64,000 nucleotides of DNA from Amoeboaphelidium protococcarum (GCA_023515745.1 JALECJ010000020.1:930001-994000); one strand, 5' to 3'; counted from the stretch's first letter, positions 36,699 through 48,702 are shown. The notes: generated by a model from the sequence alone, not told the origin. A program made the numbers and translations.

Positions 36699-39600
36699 AT
36701 GGAACTGGATTCTATTTAAGCGCAGTCTGCTTCTAGCCAAAATACGGTTAATTCGCTCAATAATAGCGATAATAATAGCAAGAATCAGTTCCAAGATTAT
36801 GATACGGTGGATTGGCTAAGGGATGGCCTTATGGCTAGGAAGCGGCGTTTAAAGGAGCAGAAAGCTTTCAAGGAGATGGAACGATATGCCAGCTTGCATG
36901 ATTTAGCTGATTACACAACTGCTACTACCACAGCTTCTACCAGTACTTTGAATGCTTCTTCAATTCCATTAATTTAATCTCTTATACATCGAATATTTAC
37001 AAAGAGGCGGAAGCGAAAGCTTATTCATCATGCGATTAGGATATGGCATGCTAGTTAGACGTGGATTGTTGTGACTATGATAGGTTTGCTGGTGGGATTT
37101 GCCGCCGTATCGCTTCAGATTGTCTCTACATTCTTCACAGATTTCAAGATGGGTGTATGCATACTTGATAACTAGTCATCGCGTGGATGGTACTTACCTA
37201 AAAGGCTATGCTGTCTGGAATCTGATCTGCGCGATTGTCCATCATGGTTCTCGTGGTCTGAGCTGATGCTCTCACTGCACGTTCCACCTCTAGATTTCAT
37301 AATGTATTCGGTATTTGCTCTCCTATTCTCTGTGCTATCATTCTGGATCGTCTAATTCTATTCTACATACTCTGTCATGTCCGGTCTGTCAGAACTAAAA
37401 TCGATTGTTGGAGGTTTTCGAATACGTAACTTTCTATCTATCCGCACGGGGTTCACTAAATGGGTTTCCATGGCACTGGCTGTTAGTTCATGTCTATCCA
37501 TCGGGATTGAAGAGCCGCTGGTGCATATCGCTGCAACTATTGGAGAATCTTTACCGTAGATATTTGCCAAGTACCAATCTAATCCGGTGCTGTAGCGTGA
37601 GATGATTAATATTGCATGTGCCTCTGGTTTCGCAGCCGCCTTTGGAGCTCCCCTTTCCGGATTGTTATTCAGTCTTGAAGATCTGACGCCATTCCGGTCG
37701 ATGCGGATACTGATTAGAAGTTTCTGGGGATGTCTGGTGGCATGTGGAGTGGTGTAGTACTTTGATCGTGAGGGGAAATTGAGTTTTCTTCAGGCTGCGT
37801 ATGATCGAACATGGATATGGTGGGAGAGTTTCTTCTTTATCATCCTGGGTGTAATGGGTGGTGTGTACGGTCATTACTATGTGAAGTGTAATTTGTGGAT
37901 AGCCAATCTTCGCCAATCGCATCCATTCTGGACTGGTAAGTAGGTGAAGTGGAACGACTGGCTTTTTTGGTGGCCATCTTTCAGGTAGTGGTCAATCAGC
38001 TGGATGTATTACGGTGCACAAAAATTGATGTCTACCGTTCCCATATGGCTAGATACGTGGTATGATAGATATTGTAGAGAGGGCGGCGGCGGCAGTAGCA
38101 ATAATGGAGAAGATTATTTTCTCTTATTAGGCCAACAGCGACGTGAAGAGTCTGCATCTAAAAAGACTTTCAATTGGTTTCATCCTGGTAGAAGTGTGGT
38201 GAGACGATTCCTTTAAGAGTTGTGTATAATTACAGCAATATCCGTCTGCCTTTCTTACATGAATCCTTTTACCAGGGGCGATATGGTGCAATTTTTGAGT
38301 GGTCTGCTGCGAGAATGCAACAGCGACGTTATTGTATTTGGTAAGAGGCCATAATTGGAAGTTGGTGCTGGTTTGGTACAGCCTGTCTTGTAAGCGTTAT
38401 AGAAAGTTCCTGCTGCTGCTGCTGTTAATGAGGAGAATGATGTCTTTGGACTGTGTTATAATTCATCAGACGAAGCATTCTCCTTCTCTGCCATTGTTAC
38501 TCTTTTGATGTTCACTATGCTCACTCGGGCCTTCCTCTCCTGTCTGTCATATGGTCTCAGAATACCTGCTGGCGTCTATCTCTCCACCATGATTGTGGGT
38601 GCCTGCGTAGGCAGAATCATGGGAATGTCTGTTAGGAATACGGTTGAGGCTGGTTAGGGTGGTTGGCGAGAGTACGTTGATGGAGATAATACAACACTCT
38701 CGGCTGTGACGATGATTATAACACCTGGCACATATGCATTGGTTGGTGCTGCGTCCTTTCTAGGAGGTGTGTCCAAGCTTACAGTATCTGTTGCTGTTAT
38801 GATGTTTGAGATTACTGGTGGAGCAGCTTTGGCTTACATCATCCCCATAATGATGAGTCTTATGGCGGCCAAGTTTGTCAGTGATGCCCTCGATAGAAGA
38901 CGGGATTAGAAGGTGTTTGGCAGTCTATCCGATGCTTATATAAGATTCCACAAGTATCCTTACCTTGATAACAAGAAAGACGTCCGCTTATTCCGGTCTA
39001 AAATGGTAGGTGGTGGTGTTATGAGATCTGTGCCAATCTAAGCGAGGGAGATTATGACTCCAATTGATGATATAACTTGCATATACCAGAGTGGCAAGGA
39101 TTATCGGTTACAAGATTTACAGCGGTTGTTAGAGTTGCACAATCACTAAGGCTTCCCTGTATTGTCGGACGCGGTGAATCGTTATGTACGTGGATTTATT
39201 CGACGTTAAGATATTGTTGATACTTTGCGCTCTTTCGAATCTGATACGGATGACGGTTCTTCATTGGATCTAGAGTTGGTGTGTAGATTTGGCTCTGATC
39301 ATTCTCCGTCAGATGATGATAATGTCGCCGCAATTCTGAATGATCACGTATTTGACCTGTCTTCCCTGGTGGATCGCAATCCTATAAAAATAACGCCAAC
39401 ATACTCGATGGATGTCGTGGTGGAAATGTTTAGAAAAATGGGACTTCGCTATGTACTGGTTGCATTTCATGGAGGTGTATTATGCGAGCCTGCCAACACC
39501 GCGTCAAACGAATAGTAAAAGCCGGTAGTTGGATCTCTGGTTGGTATTCTAACTAAAAAGGATATTTTGAGATGCATAGAGTAGGAGTCACTTCAAGGCT

Positions 39601-39788
39601 ATGATGATCATAACGGAGGGGGAGTTGGACAAAGCGGAAGAAGAAGAAGTGCTAATAGGAGTCGGTAGATTAGCAGACGCAACTCTGGTACAACACGCAA
39701 TGTGTAATAAGGACTCGCCAATTCTGACAGTGAAGAAGAATTCATAGACATGCATGGCCATAAATTAGGGCCTAGTTTTTCTCACTGA
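36699..39788 (+). CDS. CLC-family chloride channel/transporter with two CBS domains
   Basis: 1029 codons, ATG 36699 to TGA 39786-39788. Membrane core with [16 protein letters not shown], the gating-glutamate region [11 protein letters not shown] (usual form GKEGPxVH; the Glu is kept, the next Gly is Glu), [39 protein letters not shown], and [20 protein letters not shown] followed by FEITGG. The anion-site motif GSGIPE is here MSGLSE. Two CBS domains follow (about residues 780-830 and 890-960: [24 protein letters not shown]). The architecture matches endosomal and Golgi-type CLCs such as yeast Gef1. Long Ser/Asn-rich insertions lie between helices. It is a chloride/proton handling protein, probably of an internal membrane. 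Confidence 0.93.
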
Positions 39789-39943
39789 ATGAAATAATAA
39801 TATACAAGGATTGATCACTCAATATTTGCACGCTGAAGCGGTCCAAATGGACCTGCAGCTGGCCACGACTTTGCAATATAGATCAACAGGCTGCCCAACC
39901 CTCCTTATATCCGCCGTAGCCACAGTGGGCATCAGACTGTCAT

Positions 39944-42900
39944 TCAACGCCTTCTGGGACGAAACTATTCTGGGCGTTCACCATTGTGTTCATTCCTGTA
40001 GAGAAATACGCGCCTTATGTTCCTGGCTGCGTTAACATCACGATTCCAGAGAGTCAAGCAAAGGTTTTGGCACTCTTTGACCGCCCAGAATCTAGTTTAT
40101 GTCAACTAACCGTCACAATTGGAACATACCTATCTTGTTCGATACTCAGGTATAAGCCTGCATTTGAATCTCCGTTTAAGCTCCACAAAGAGATGCTTGT
40201 TAGGAGTTGGAGGATGTCCTCTCGAGGAGCTATCGAACGAACCACCACCATAGGCAATAATTGTGTCCTCATTGCCATTGGACAACTCTTATGCGATTTG
40301 ATCGTACGCTTTCTATCTCTTGATACGTGTCTTCCAGCGCAAACGACGCCATTTACTGTCGCGGTAGAAGCCCAGCAATTGATTACGCAACCCCAGAAAA
40401 TGAGTACACCGCCAAGTTGGAATACAGCGGAATACAGATCAAAAGTGAAATTAGACTTGATTACGCTTGAATTCCACTTTATTCCGTGTTTTCCAGATTC
40501 GCCGGCTATTACAGCAGCAATTACAGTGAAAATTGCTGACACTGTATTCTCATGTAATGATAACTGTATTTAGAGGATATTATATAGAATGAGTCATCGA
40601 TGGTGCTATCTCTTGTTGTCACACACACACACTCTCTTCATTCTCTGCAACAGCAATCCGTTGTTCAATAAACGACCTGGGTCACCATCCACTTTAGTGT
40701 TAAATCCTATTATTACTCAAGCTCATTCTATAGTAAAGCTTAACGAGTACATGCTGCGTGTTTTTTTAGATATGTGCAGTATCCTTGGATGGTTAAACTA
40801 CCTCATCTGCTTGATCAAGTCTAATAGCTGTTGAACGATGGCATCGTCTGGTATCAAGATCTGCAAAACAACTCGTCATATAAGACTCTGGATTCTAATT
40901 GTAGTTCTATAGTTCAGCTGGCAATATGTACTCTTCAATATATACTGAGGTAGGCTTTGGGATAATGATGTTACATTCAATGACTCATCGTTAAAAGTTC
41001 ACTCTTCGTAGGTACCATTGAGCTGCCATGTTCATCGTATTATGTTTAAAGGTATGTTTGTAGTTCTCATTTTTATTTTGTAGGCATGACTTAGAGAATG
41101 AATGCTGTGGATATGTTTTACTATTTAAGGTATGATTTCTCTTGAAAGACTCAATTGTAGCTATTTATCTGATCTGTGATGCTATTTGTGATGAGTCTTT
41201 ATGAGCTTTAGACTGTGCATTAAATCCATGGTCTGGCCGCTATCTGCTTGTGTTCAAGACATGTCTTCTCCTATTTAGCTAGTGGTTGTAGGTTGTTGAA
41301 GCTTATTGGTCTAGTGATTGTGAGAGTTCTCAAAGGTAAGATTCATTGCAACATCAATTGTCGTTAATCTCTTTATTGTGGTAAATCTTGTAGGTAACTA
41401 CAGCAGTCAAACTGTTAGCCCTCCATTAGAAAATCGACCAATTAACGTTTATCCTTAGCTGCATGGTGGTTATAAGTTGTAAAAGGCTGGTTAGTACTAT
41501 CTGTGTAATGATTGATTTTCTATAATTCTCCCGTAGCTCACAATAAATATCTGTATAAGAATCTCGACTGGTGAGTGTGATAACTGGATTCTCATATGAA
41601 TGGCTTAAGGCGAATTAACAAGTATCTATGGTGCAGCGTTGGGGATACCGGTTCTCTTTTAGTGTATGAATGACTATCTGAATAAAATAGAGTTCCTTTT
41701 GACGATCTAAGTAGCTTTAATGACTGTACCTTATTTTGAATTCATTCCTGATTACAGGTTTATAATTGTTTTGTATTACAGCTTGAAATACACTGTAATA
41801 CATCGTTTTGGAATAGGTCCTAAAAACCTGTAATTCTAGCCTGTAATTCACCCGAAACAAACCGCCTGTATTCCCGCTGTATTCCAACTTGGCGGTGTAA
41901 GATGAGCATGATAAGCATCATGAGTCATGCAGCGAGGAGTAGGGATCAGTGTTATCCAAGCTTGCATTTGCGGATCGTGTCTCATCCAAACAGCTTTCTT
42001 CTTCTTTGCATATGTTGAGCCAGAGATTTCTTGCCATCTGACATTTCGACACATTTGCACATCGTCTCTGCCCTCGCCAGACACAGTGGTGTACAGGCAT
42101 CTACGGCCTCCATCTAGACCAACGACATTAGTATTTGGACCAACTTCCAGCGGATGATACGCCCCATCAAAATCAAAGCCCCAGTCATTGACTCCAGCCT
42201 CTTGGAATGGCTTCATCAGGTGCAAACTAACCTGAACGCCATCAGTGCTTAGAGAGTACCCAAATCTTCTGTTGGCAGTGGTCACAGAGTCAACGTCAAA
42301 AGCTCTTCTCCACCATACAGCGGCCTAGTTTCTGAATTCAGGCTTAGGAGGGACTTCCATGTCAGCCATTCGATAGAGGTCATGGAGCGCGTCTGTGTCA
42401 ACCAAGATGTGCTTCTGACGAAGCTTACCAATTGGTACTAAACTAAATAGCCGCAATCCTCTACCACGACGTCTGGTTATAAGACGTTCTTCTGCGTCTT
42501 CTCTGTTATGACGGAGGAACGTTTTCAGGACATTTTTCAACACCTTTAGATATGTCCACCAAACAGGGCCAATCACTGCTTCTTCCAGAGACTTGCCTTC
42601 GGTCTTAATCTTGGCTTTCAGAATGACATGATCGAGACCAATCAACAGAAGTTACTGTTCATCTTCATTGCCAACAGCATACCAGACATCCTATGGGAAG
42701 CGCGTCATGTTCTGATCCTCAGGACGTTTCGCCACTTCTGCCAACGCATACGACTTCAGCTTATCTATCTGCTCAGAATCGCACATAAAGCCAAGATGTT
42801 TGGTCAGCTTGAAATTCAGAAGCGTGGCAACCCATTTTTTGAGATTGGTAGATACGTGATTCTGGCAATTCACGCTATGCTACCTCGCCATATTGGATAT

Positions 42901-43462
42901 TAGTTGTCCCAAGCCAGCACCCATCATTGCATCGCAACGCAGGGGGACGGCAGGCCGAATACAGAACTGAATAGTCATTAATTGACGCGTCTCTGACAGG
43001 TTTTCGACTATAAAGGCGGTTGGGGTTGACAGCCAATACAGCTTGAAAGAACTGGCGCATAAGGCCTTGACCAAAGCGTAAATCGGGGATTTCACGGTCT
43101 TACTCTAATATCCAGATGACATAGCCATTGAGGAATCTACTGGCCTCGCAATGAATGTCTGTACATCTGGCCACAGAATCCATTATGACAGGACCCAACT
43201 CCTACTAAACCAACGTGGCAACAAACCCCTTATTAACAGTGCATGTAGTGGTCTTTTGGTGATGACGTGGATCAGGGCCATCCCGCATGTATTTCAAACG
43301 CGGCTTATACAGAGGACATTTCTTGCTTGATATCCTTTAGTGATCAGTGCCACCGCACTTGCAGCTCAGCGGAGGCCCAGCTCTCTTGGTGTTGACGGGT
43401 AGATTTGCATTCGTACTCTTTGAAGAGGACTCAGTAACACACTACGTGATCTGGGAGCACAT
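39944..43462 (-). pseudogene. Fanzor (eukaryotic TnpB-like) nuclease gene, frameshifted and split by a 1.5-kb element
   Basis: Start at ATG 43462, though the frame is open up to ATG 43702. The N-terminus has CKCGGTDHQRISSKKCP, typical of transposon-borne Fanzors. The frame shifts by +1 between about 43030 and 42860, then continues through FGYSLSTDGVQVSL and the RuvC-I motif NVVGLDGGRRCL. At 41900 it is cut by the element; only six or so foreign codons after HAHL reach a TGA. Beyond the element the reading resumes in exact frame as FLGLRNQLLGFYRDSKWRR, AYGGGSFDSSSRGHPP, the RuvC-II/zinc part LIPEYRTRQVCSNC and the RuvC-III motif NRDVNAARNI, to TGA 39946-39944. All catalytic residues are still legible. 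Fanzors are RNA-guided DNA nucleases carried by mobile elements; this copy should be inactive. Confidence 0.85.
40405..41899. mobile_element. 1,495-bp non-autonomous DNA element with terminal inverted repeats, inserted in the Fanzor gene
   Basis: The left end TACACCGCCAAGTTGGAATA (40405 on) continues CAGCGGAATACAG. The right end (41867-41899) is its reverse complement apart from one extra base, giving inverted repeats of about 33 bp. Flanks AAATGAG (40398-40404) and AGATGAG (41900-41906) look like a 7-bp target duplication with one mismatch. Removing element plus one copy (1,502 bp) joins the two Fanzor parts in frame. Both ends carry short ATTACAG, GTAATTC and GGAATACAG repeats, as expected of transposase-binding subterminal repeats. 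No protein-coding frame is seen inside. Confidence 0.85.
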
Positions 43463-44815
43463 TGTTGCAAAAATAGGCTGAAACAAATTGACGCGTTGAA
43501 ACAAATGCAGTTTGGTAAGCACGTTATCAATCTCTTGTACTATACTGTATGCAGTAGAGGGATATAGCAGTAAAGCTTCTAGTGCCCAATTACTATAGAA
43601 TGCAAGAATATAAATTAAAATGGAAAAGAAAGGATTGAAAAGCAAAAGTCTGCTTTTACAGTACGGAAATAGGATTGACCATAATCCGGTTATCCGATCC
43701 AATTTCAGCCAATCAACGACTGCTGATACGCGCTGGCCAATCGGAGTTTTGAAATGAATTTAGGCATTTCGTGATGAGATGAAACTAAAAAGATAAATTA
43801 TGTCTGTCGATAAATACTGACTTCATTATCAACTGAGAAGAAAATATTTCACACTTCAATCTAAGCCACTCGGATAACCGGAGCTCTGGAAGACCAACCT
43901 TCACATTTCGCAGGTGGTATCCTATTGTTGGAAGAATGTGATTGTAATTGAACACTAGAGTAGAAACTGAAAAGCCCCATTCTTCTTATTAATAAAAAAA
44001 TTTCAGGTACCCCTGAAATTTTTGGATTAATACATCGTGTCATTTTAGCGCAAGTTGATATTATTTTGTTCTACAACCGCCTATAGTCTTAGAATGTGCT
44101 CTATAATAGCCATGCCAAATGTCATGTCTTTACGCCTACGGGAACATACTCAACTCTCACATGCCCAAATTAGCACCTACATGATCCGCTGGGAAAACAC
44201 GTAAATTTCCACCATGGGTGAATAGAGATTTTTACGCAGAGCTCTAATATGCTTTTCATAATTCTGATAACTGGTTCATGATGCAAAATCGACGCGTCAA
44301 TATAACATTGTCTGATGTTTTGTTTAGTGCCCCTTAATGAATGTGAGGATAGTTCTCAAACACGAGGTCAAACGCTAACGAGAGAACTGCATCAAATTAA
44401 CATTGTATCGAAGTACGCGTTTTAACCCATGAAAGGTTACACCGACTGGACTTTAAAACTCAGACTTCAAAATTGTCTCATTATTCACAGTTGTTAGCAA
44501 ACCTGAAATCTTTAATGATATGAGATGTGATATCTATGATCTCTGAAAAAGCAGGTACTATTTTTAGCCTTGGCATTGTTTCATGAAATCTGCGCGACCA
44601 TTCACGCTATTATTTTTAGGATTGGATAACAATTTAATCCAGCTTTCTAGAACACCTGTTTGAAAGGATATATTTATACCTTATATCAATAAAATGCGCA
44701 TTTCCATATATTGAGCCTTCTCATTCTTTACACTGTGTTGTAAAGCTGAGCGTGTGTTTCACTTGCTCCGCCAAACTGCTTCTGATATTATCGCTCCTTG
44801 ACGTGCCATCAAACA
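43463..44815. other. Region between the two divergent Fanzor genes
   Basis: 1,353 bp of AT-rich sequence without a convincing gene, apart from an upstream in-frame extension of the left Fanzor as far as ATG 43702. A perfect 12-bp hairpin lies at 43996-44023 (listed separately). Element ends of the two Fanzor units were not recognised here. Confidence 0.5.
43996..44023. repeat. Perfect 12-bp stem-loop
   Basis: AAAAATTTCAGG pairs with CCTGAAATTTTT around a TACC loop. It sits between the divergent Fanzor genes. It could be part of a mobile-element end or an RNA structure; nothing decides between these. Confidence 0.6.
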
Positions 44816-47224
44816 ATGCCGTCGAATACTGCTCGTAAATGCACGCTTAATTAAGCACTAGATTTGAACCCTGCTGAAAAGAAGGATTTTGTCGCATGGG
44901 CGCGCAGCACTTCTGTTTCATTATCATTTGCTTCAAGAATGGTGTACCTTGCGCTAAATGTTTGGCATGAATAGAAGGCTAAATTGCCAGATTTAAGTCA
45001 TCAATAAGAGTACGCTACCATGCTGGAGCACTGCTGCAATAGGATCCTCTCAAGGTCAAGAAAGCGCAAGACCGCTGAGCACACCGGTGCGTTGACTGAC
45101 TTATTCACTCAAGATCTACTGGATATTGTGCATCAAGAAGATTTGGCACGAGCTAATCCTAACCTCTACAATTTTCAAGCGCGTAAAATGGAGGCAGCGA
45201 TACGCTGGCATCTTACTGAAACTATGTTTGTCTATTAGAAACGCGTCCTGGGCAAGTAACTGGAGACCTATGGTATCACTGGAAAGAAGCTTATCATCTT
45301 CCAACAACTTATGAATGCCTTGGTGTTGGACTCTGAAGCACATGCCCATGAGCATTTAGATAATCGTTATTTGTCAATAGATCCAACTACTTCCGTCTCT
45401 GCTCCATCTGAAGAAGATCTGGGCCGAACCGACGAAGAGTAGCAGCATCATCAACGGCTGAAGGATGAGATTTTGGAGATGATTGCTGGCAACCAGGATG
45501 TTTAGCTGATTGTGGAGCATCACCGCCAGTATCTACTAGACATTGTTACGTGTTCTTACAATCCAAAAGCGAAGCGAAGAAGATACTCTAGAAGGGAGAA
45601 GAATCCACGATAACTTTCTGGCGCAGTTGGGATTCCGGCTTAAGTCAGACACCCAAGTGAATCTAAAAAGAAGTAATCAAACCGCCACTAAATGAATATG
45701 GCAAACCGTGCTGGGCCTGCTTTTGGTAATGTAGAGGGCCAAAAAGATCTTCTTTAGTACATGAGTTACTTATAGTAACTATCCAAGGATCTTAAGGTAA
45801 AGCAATTTGACATGTTCCCTACGTCATCTGATGTGCCATCATACTTTTAGATTGATATGAATGTTCTGCAGCACAGTGGCTTAAAAAGAATGAAATAAGC
45901 CAAATCTGTGAGATCTATAATTAATTTCAAGAAAGTCGGATTAAGGAAGTACAATGATCAAATCAAAGGAGATAATCAAGCCGGTAACGAAGATGTGACT
46001 TTTACTACAGATGGTTATGGGTGCTCTGTCGTGGTCGAAGTTGAGAATCGCGCTTGGACGTATGCGAACAAGAAGGAAGATTTACTTACTAAACACCATA
46101 GGAAAGACGTGTCGAAGTTGATGTACGGTGCTGTGGCATTAGCAGACTGTGATAACCTGAATGAAAGGCTGTAAAATTGTGAAAGCTTTGGAGTCGACCC
46201 TGGATAAGAGAATCCGTTAGTCTGTAGCACTGACACCGTGGTAGATAATTAGACAAGTATGTCAGGTGCCAAGCGCCAATTCCGGTAATCTCCTCACTTA
46301 ACTGGTGTTCACTGGAGAAAATTGACTCTTGAGAAACAGTACGAGGCTGCTGAAGCTAAGCTTAAGCCGGCTGCCATCAAAGAATTTGAAAGGCTCGCGT
46401 CAGAGATAGAGTCCAAGGTGGAGTATGTAGCATTGTATAAGCGGTACTTTGCAGAAATCTTTGAATATTATAGCAGAGCTTTTCATAGAGTCTGGCGTTT
46501 AAGGAAGTTTATGGCACGGCAATCTGCGTATGATAGAGTCCTCAATCATATACTTAATGGACGGGATAAGCCAAGTGTTCCAAAGGTGAATGATGCTGCC
46601 CGCACTAAGTAGTCTGCAAATTTCTAACGGCTGCAAAGAGCGCGATATGGCAAGATGCTGGATCCTACTGTGCCTGTTGGTAAGAGGCCAAAGCCACCAG
46701 TTATTGGATATGGGAATGCTGGAGTTAAGCATATGAAGAAACACCCTCCTGTTCCGGTTCGAGGATTTGCGTACAAGATGAGTCGGCGCGCGTTGGTGGT
46801 AATGATCCCTGAGTACTGCACAACAAAGCTTCATGCCAATTGCCATCACGAGCTGCATATGCATGATATGTCTGTAAACCGTTGTAATCATACTAAGAAG
46901 TTGAGGATGCCGCCAGACCGCGATCGTGTCGATGACCGTGGTGTTGTTAAACTTCGGCGCCCTGTGTTCTGCTGTATAAATGAAGAAGGATAACAATTGC
47001 ATGCTGCTTCTAATTGTCCTGATCGGGAGCGAAAATTGGTTAAGTCTAGGCTTGGAATTTGTCAGAATTGCCGAGTTTAAGATGCAGCGGTTTTTGTAGA
47101 TCGGGATGTGAATGCATCCTGTGGTATGAAGCAAGTCTTGGTATTTTATGCTGAAAATCATAGAAGGCCCGACTGGAATTAACGTCGCGTCGTAGGACGC
47201 ACCCAAACTATACAAGGAGTCTGA
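44816..47224 (+). CDS. Fanzor (eukaryotic TnpB-like) RNA-guided nuclease, apparently intact
   Basis: 802 codons, ATG 44816 to TGA 47222-47224, open throughout with UAR as Gln. The helical N-terminal half is Lys/His-rich. The nuclease half begins at VTFTTDGYGCSVVVEVE. RuvC-I Asp lies in SFGVDPGQENPLV (about residue 458). A long helical insertion precedes VIGYGNAGVKHMKK and MIPEYCTTKLHANC, which holds the RuvC-II Glu (about 665). After a zinc-binding stretch (FCC, LGICQNC) comes RuvC-III Asp in VFVDRDVNASCGM (about 761). The usual NAARNI is here NASCGM, and the first zinc pair is CxxH instead of CxxC. Fanzors cut DNA guided by an RNA made next to the gene. The guide RNA was not identified. Confidence 0.87.
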
Positions 47225-48036
47225 TGCCTTTTTCGGAAGGATGAATTACCTTGTAGTTTAAGAAGAGCTGTTAAATCATCCCGAAAGTACAATCAATCAA
47301 ATTTCGTTTCAACTCTAGAATTAACGGCCTAAACCGAGTGCAACTTTGGATTTTTTATATATATTTACCTCATTTATTCATTCTTTCTCATTAACACGTA
47401 ATCCTGATACGATTCCTTGTATTTTAGATTGCTTTTGAGGCTTAGCTCAGGAAACGGTCTGCACACAAATGATTCCGTTAAAAATTAACATATTAGATTA
47501 GATTCGATTAAATATAGAGACTTAAAAATTTGAGCAAAAGACGGTGTCAAGTAAAGTAACGCGTTGAAGGGTGTCCAAGCGGTAAAGCAACGGTATTGGC
47601 TAATGCTTTGTTCATTTCATTTGATTGGTTGCATTACCTTGTAATTAAGTAAATTGCTTTATTTAGCTGTTACTATTCCTGCTGATTTTAACATTTAAAT
47701 ATCATATTATTATAGAAAAAAAAAAAAAAGGATATCATATTATAGAAAGGAAAGGAAACTCAAGATCATCTGATGAATTGAGACTTCATAAACTTTCCAT
47801 CTTTTTGTCATCTATTACAGTTGTATATCACCTTAATTGAAATATTGATATCAAAGTATTAAATGGAATTGCCAAATATCGGGAAATAATGTTCATTGCC
47901 TCAGTGTAAATAAATTGATTTTCTGCCCATAAAGTGCGATAAATGTCTGCAATGCTTCTGTGGAGATCACCGACTTTCACATGTATGCGAGTAGGTTGAA
48001 TCTGAATTGTTATCAAACGTAGTAAATTCAGGAAGT
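47225..48036. other. Region downstream of the intact Fanzor
   Basis: 812 bp without a gene. Near 47230-47285 an imperfect inverted repeat TTTCGGAAGGATGA / TCATCCCGAAAG could form a stem just after the Fanzor stop, where a guide RNA might lie. A tRNA-like patch (47572-47600) and an A15 tract (about 47716-47731) flanked by two ATATCATATTAT copies suggest a short retroposed insert. Confidence 0.4.
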
Positions 48037-48702
48037 ATGAGTGGTAAAATAGGTGATAATCAAGTGAAAGAATTCTGTCCACTGCCTGATTGTAAAGAGT
48101 CTCTATTGAATATGAAATGGTCCACATGCGATGATTGTAAATAGAAATTCTGTCTGAAACATCGAAACAAACTTGACCATAACTGCATCAGTGCTGATCT
48201 CTAATCACTGGCTAAATAGAACTAGAGGTTGCAAGTTAATGCTCTGCTGTAATAGAATGGACTACCAGCGATTGAGTCTAGTAATGCCAGTACTAGTAAA
48301 TAGAGTAAATAGAGAGCGACATCGAAGACGTCCAGTAATCCCAAGGTGGAGTTGATGCGGATCAAAATGAAAGCTAAAGGTGATCAGAGTATTCCAATGG
48401 ATCAGCGTCTCTTTATCAAATGCAGGCAGTTCGCTGAAGACGATAGTGCGGTAAAGTATCTGTTTGTTAGTAACAAGTGCACCATGGGAAAGTTTATTGA
48501 TATTGCGGCCAGTACATGTCAAGTTAGGAATGTGAATAACAGTTTAGCTGATGATCAAACGGGGGAGCGACTTGTCTTACAGCTGGCTGGCGGCTCTCTA
48601 ATAGGCGAGACGGTGGACAACCGACTAACTCTCCCTGTGAGTGATTTCATTCAATAAGCTGATATCATCACCATTGGGAAACTATAATAGTTTCAATTAT
48701 GA
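48037..48702 (+). CDS. AN1-type zinc-finger protein with ubiquitin-like C-terminus (ZFAND1-like)
   Basis: 221 codons, ATG 48037 to TGA 48700-48702. The AN1 finger lies at about residues 9-48, with the pattern C-x4-C ... CDDCKQKFCLKHRNKLDHNC. A Gln/Ser-rich linker with many UAR codons follows. The C-terminal 100 residues (IPMDQRLFIKCRQF, YLFVSNKCTMGKFIDIAA) correspond in position and pattern to the ubiquitin-like end of ZFAND1/Cuz1. Those proteins link the proteasome and Cdc48/p97 to stress-granule clearance. The AN1 finger is clear; the ZFAND1 assignment is probable. Confidence 0.8.

Noticed and set aside
39986-40573. 195-residue plus-strand open frame as a gene
   Set aside because: It runs antisense through the C-terminal part of the Fanzor gene and crosses the left terminal inverted repeat of the inserted element. 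It lacks UAR codons and matches nothing known.
43010-43075. Intron in the left Fanzor starting at GTAAGA
   Set aside because: A 52-bp version would fix the frame, but it deletes residues that align with the other Fanzor; a simple indel in a damaged copy is preferred.
47572-47645. tRNA gene
   Set aside because: The A-box-like patch is suggestive, but no matching acceptor strand, anticodon stem or convincing B box follows.
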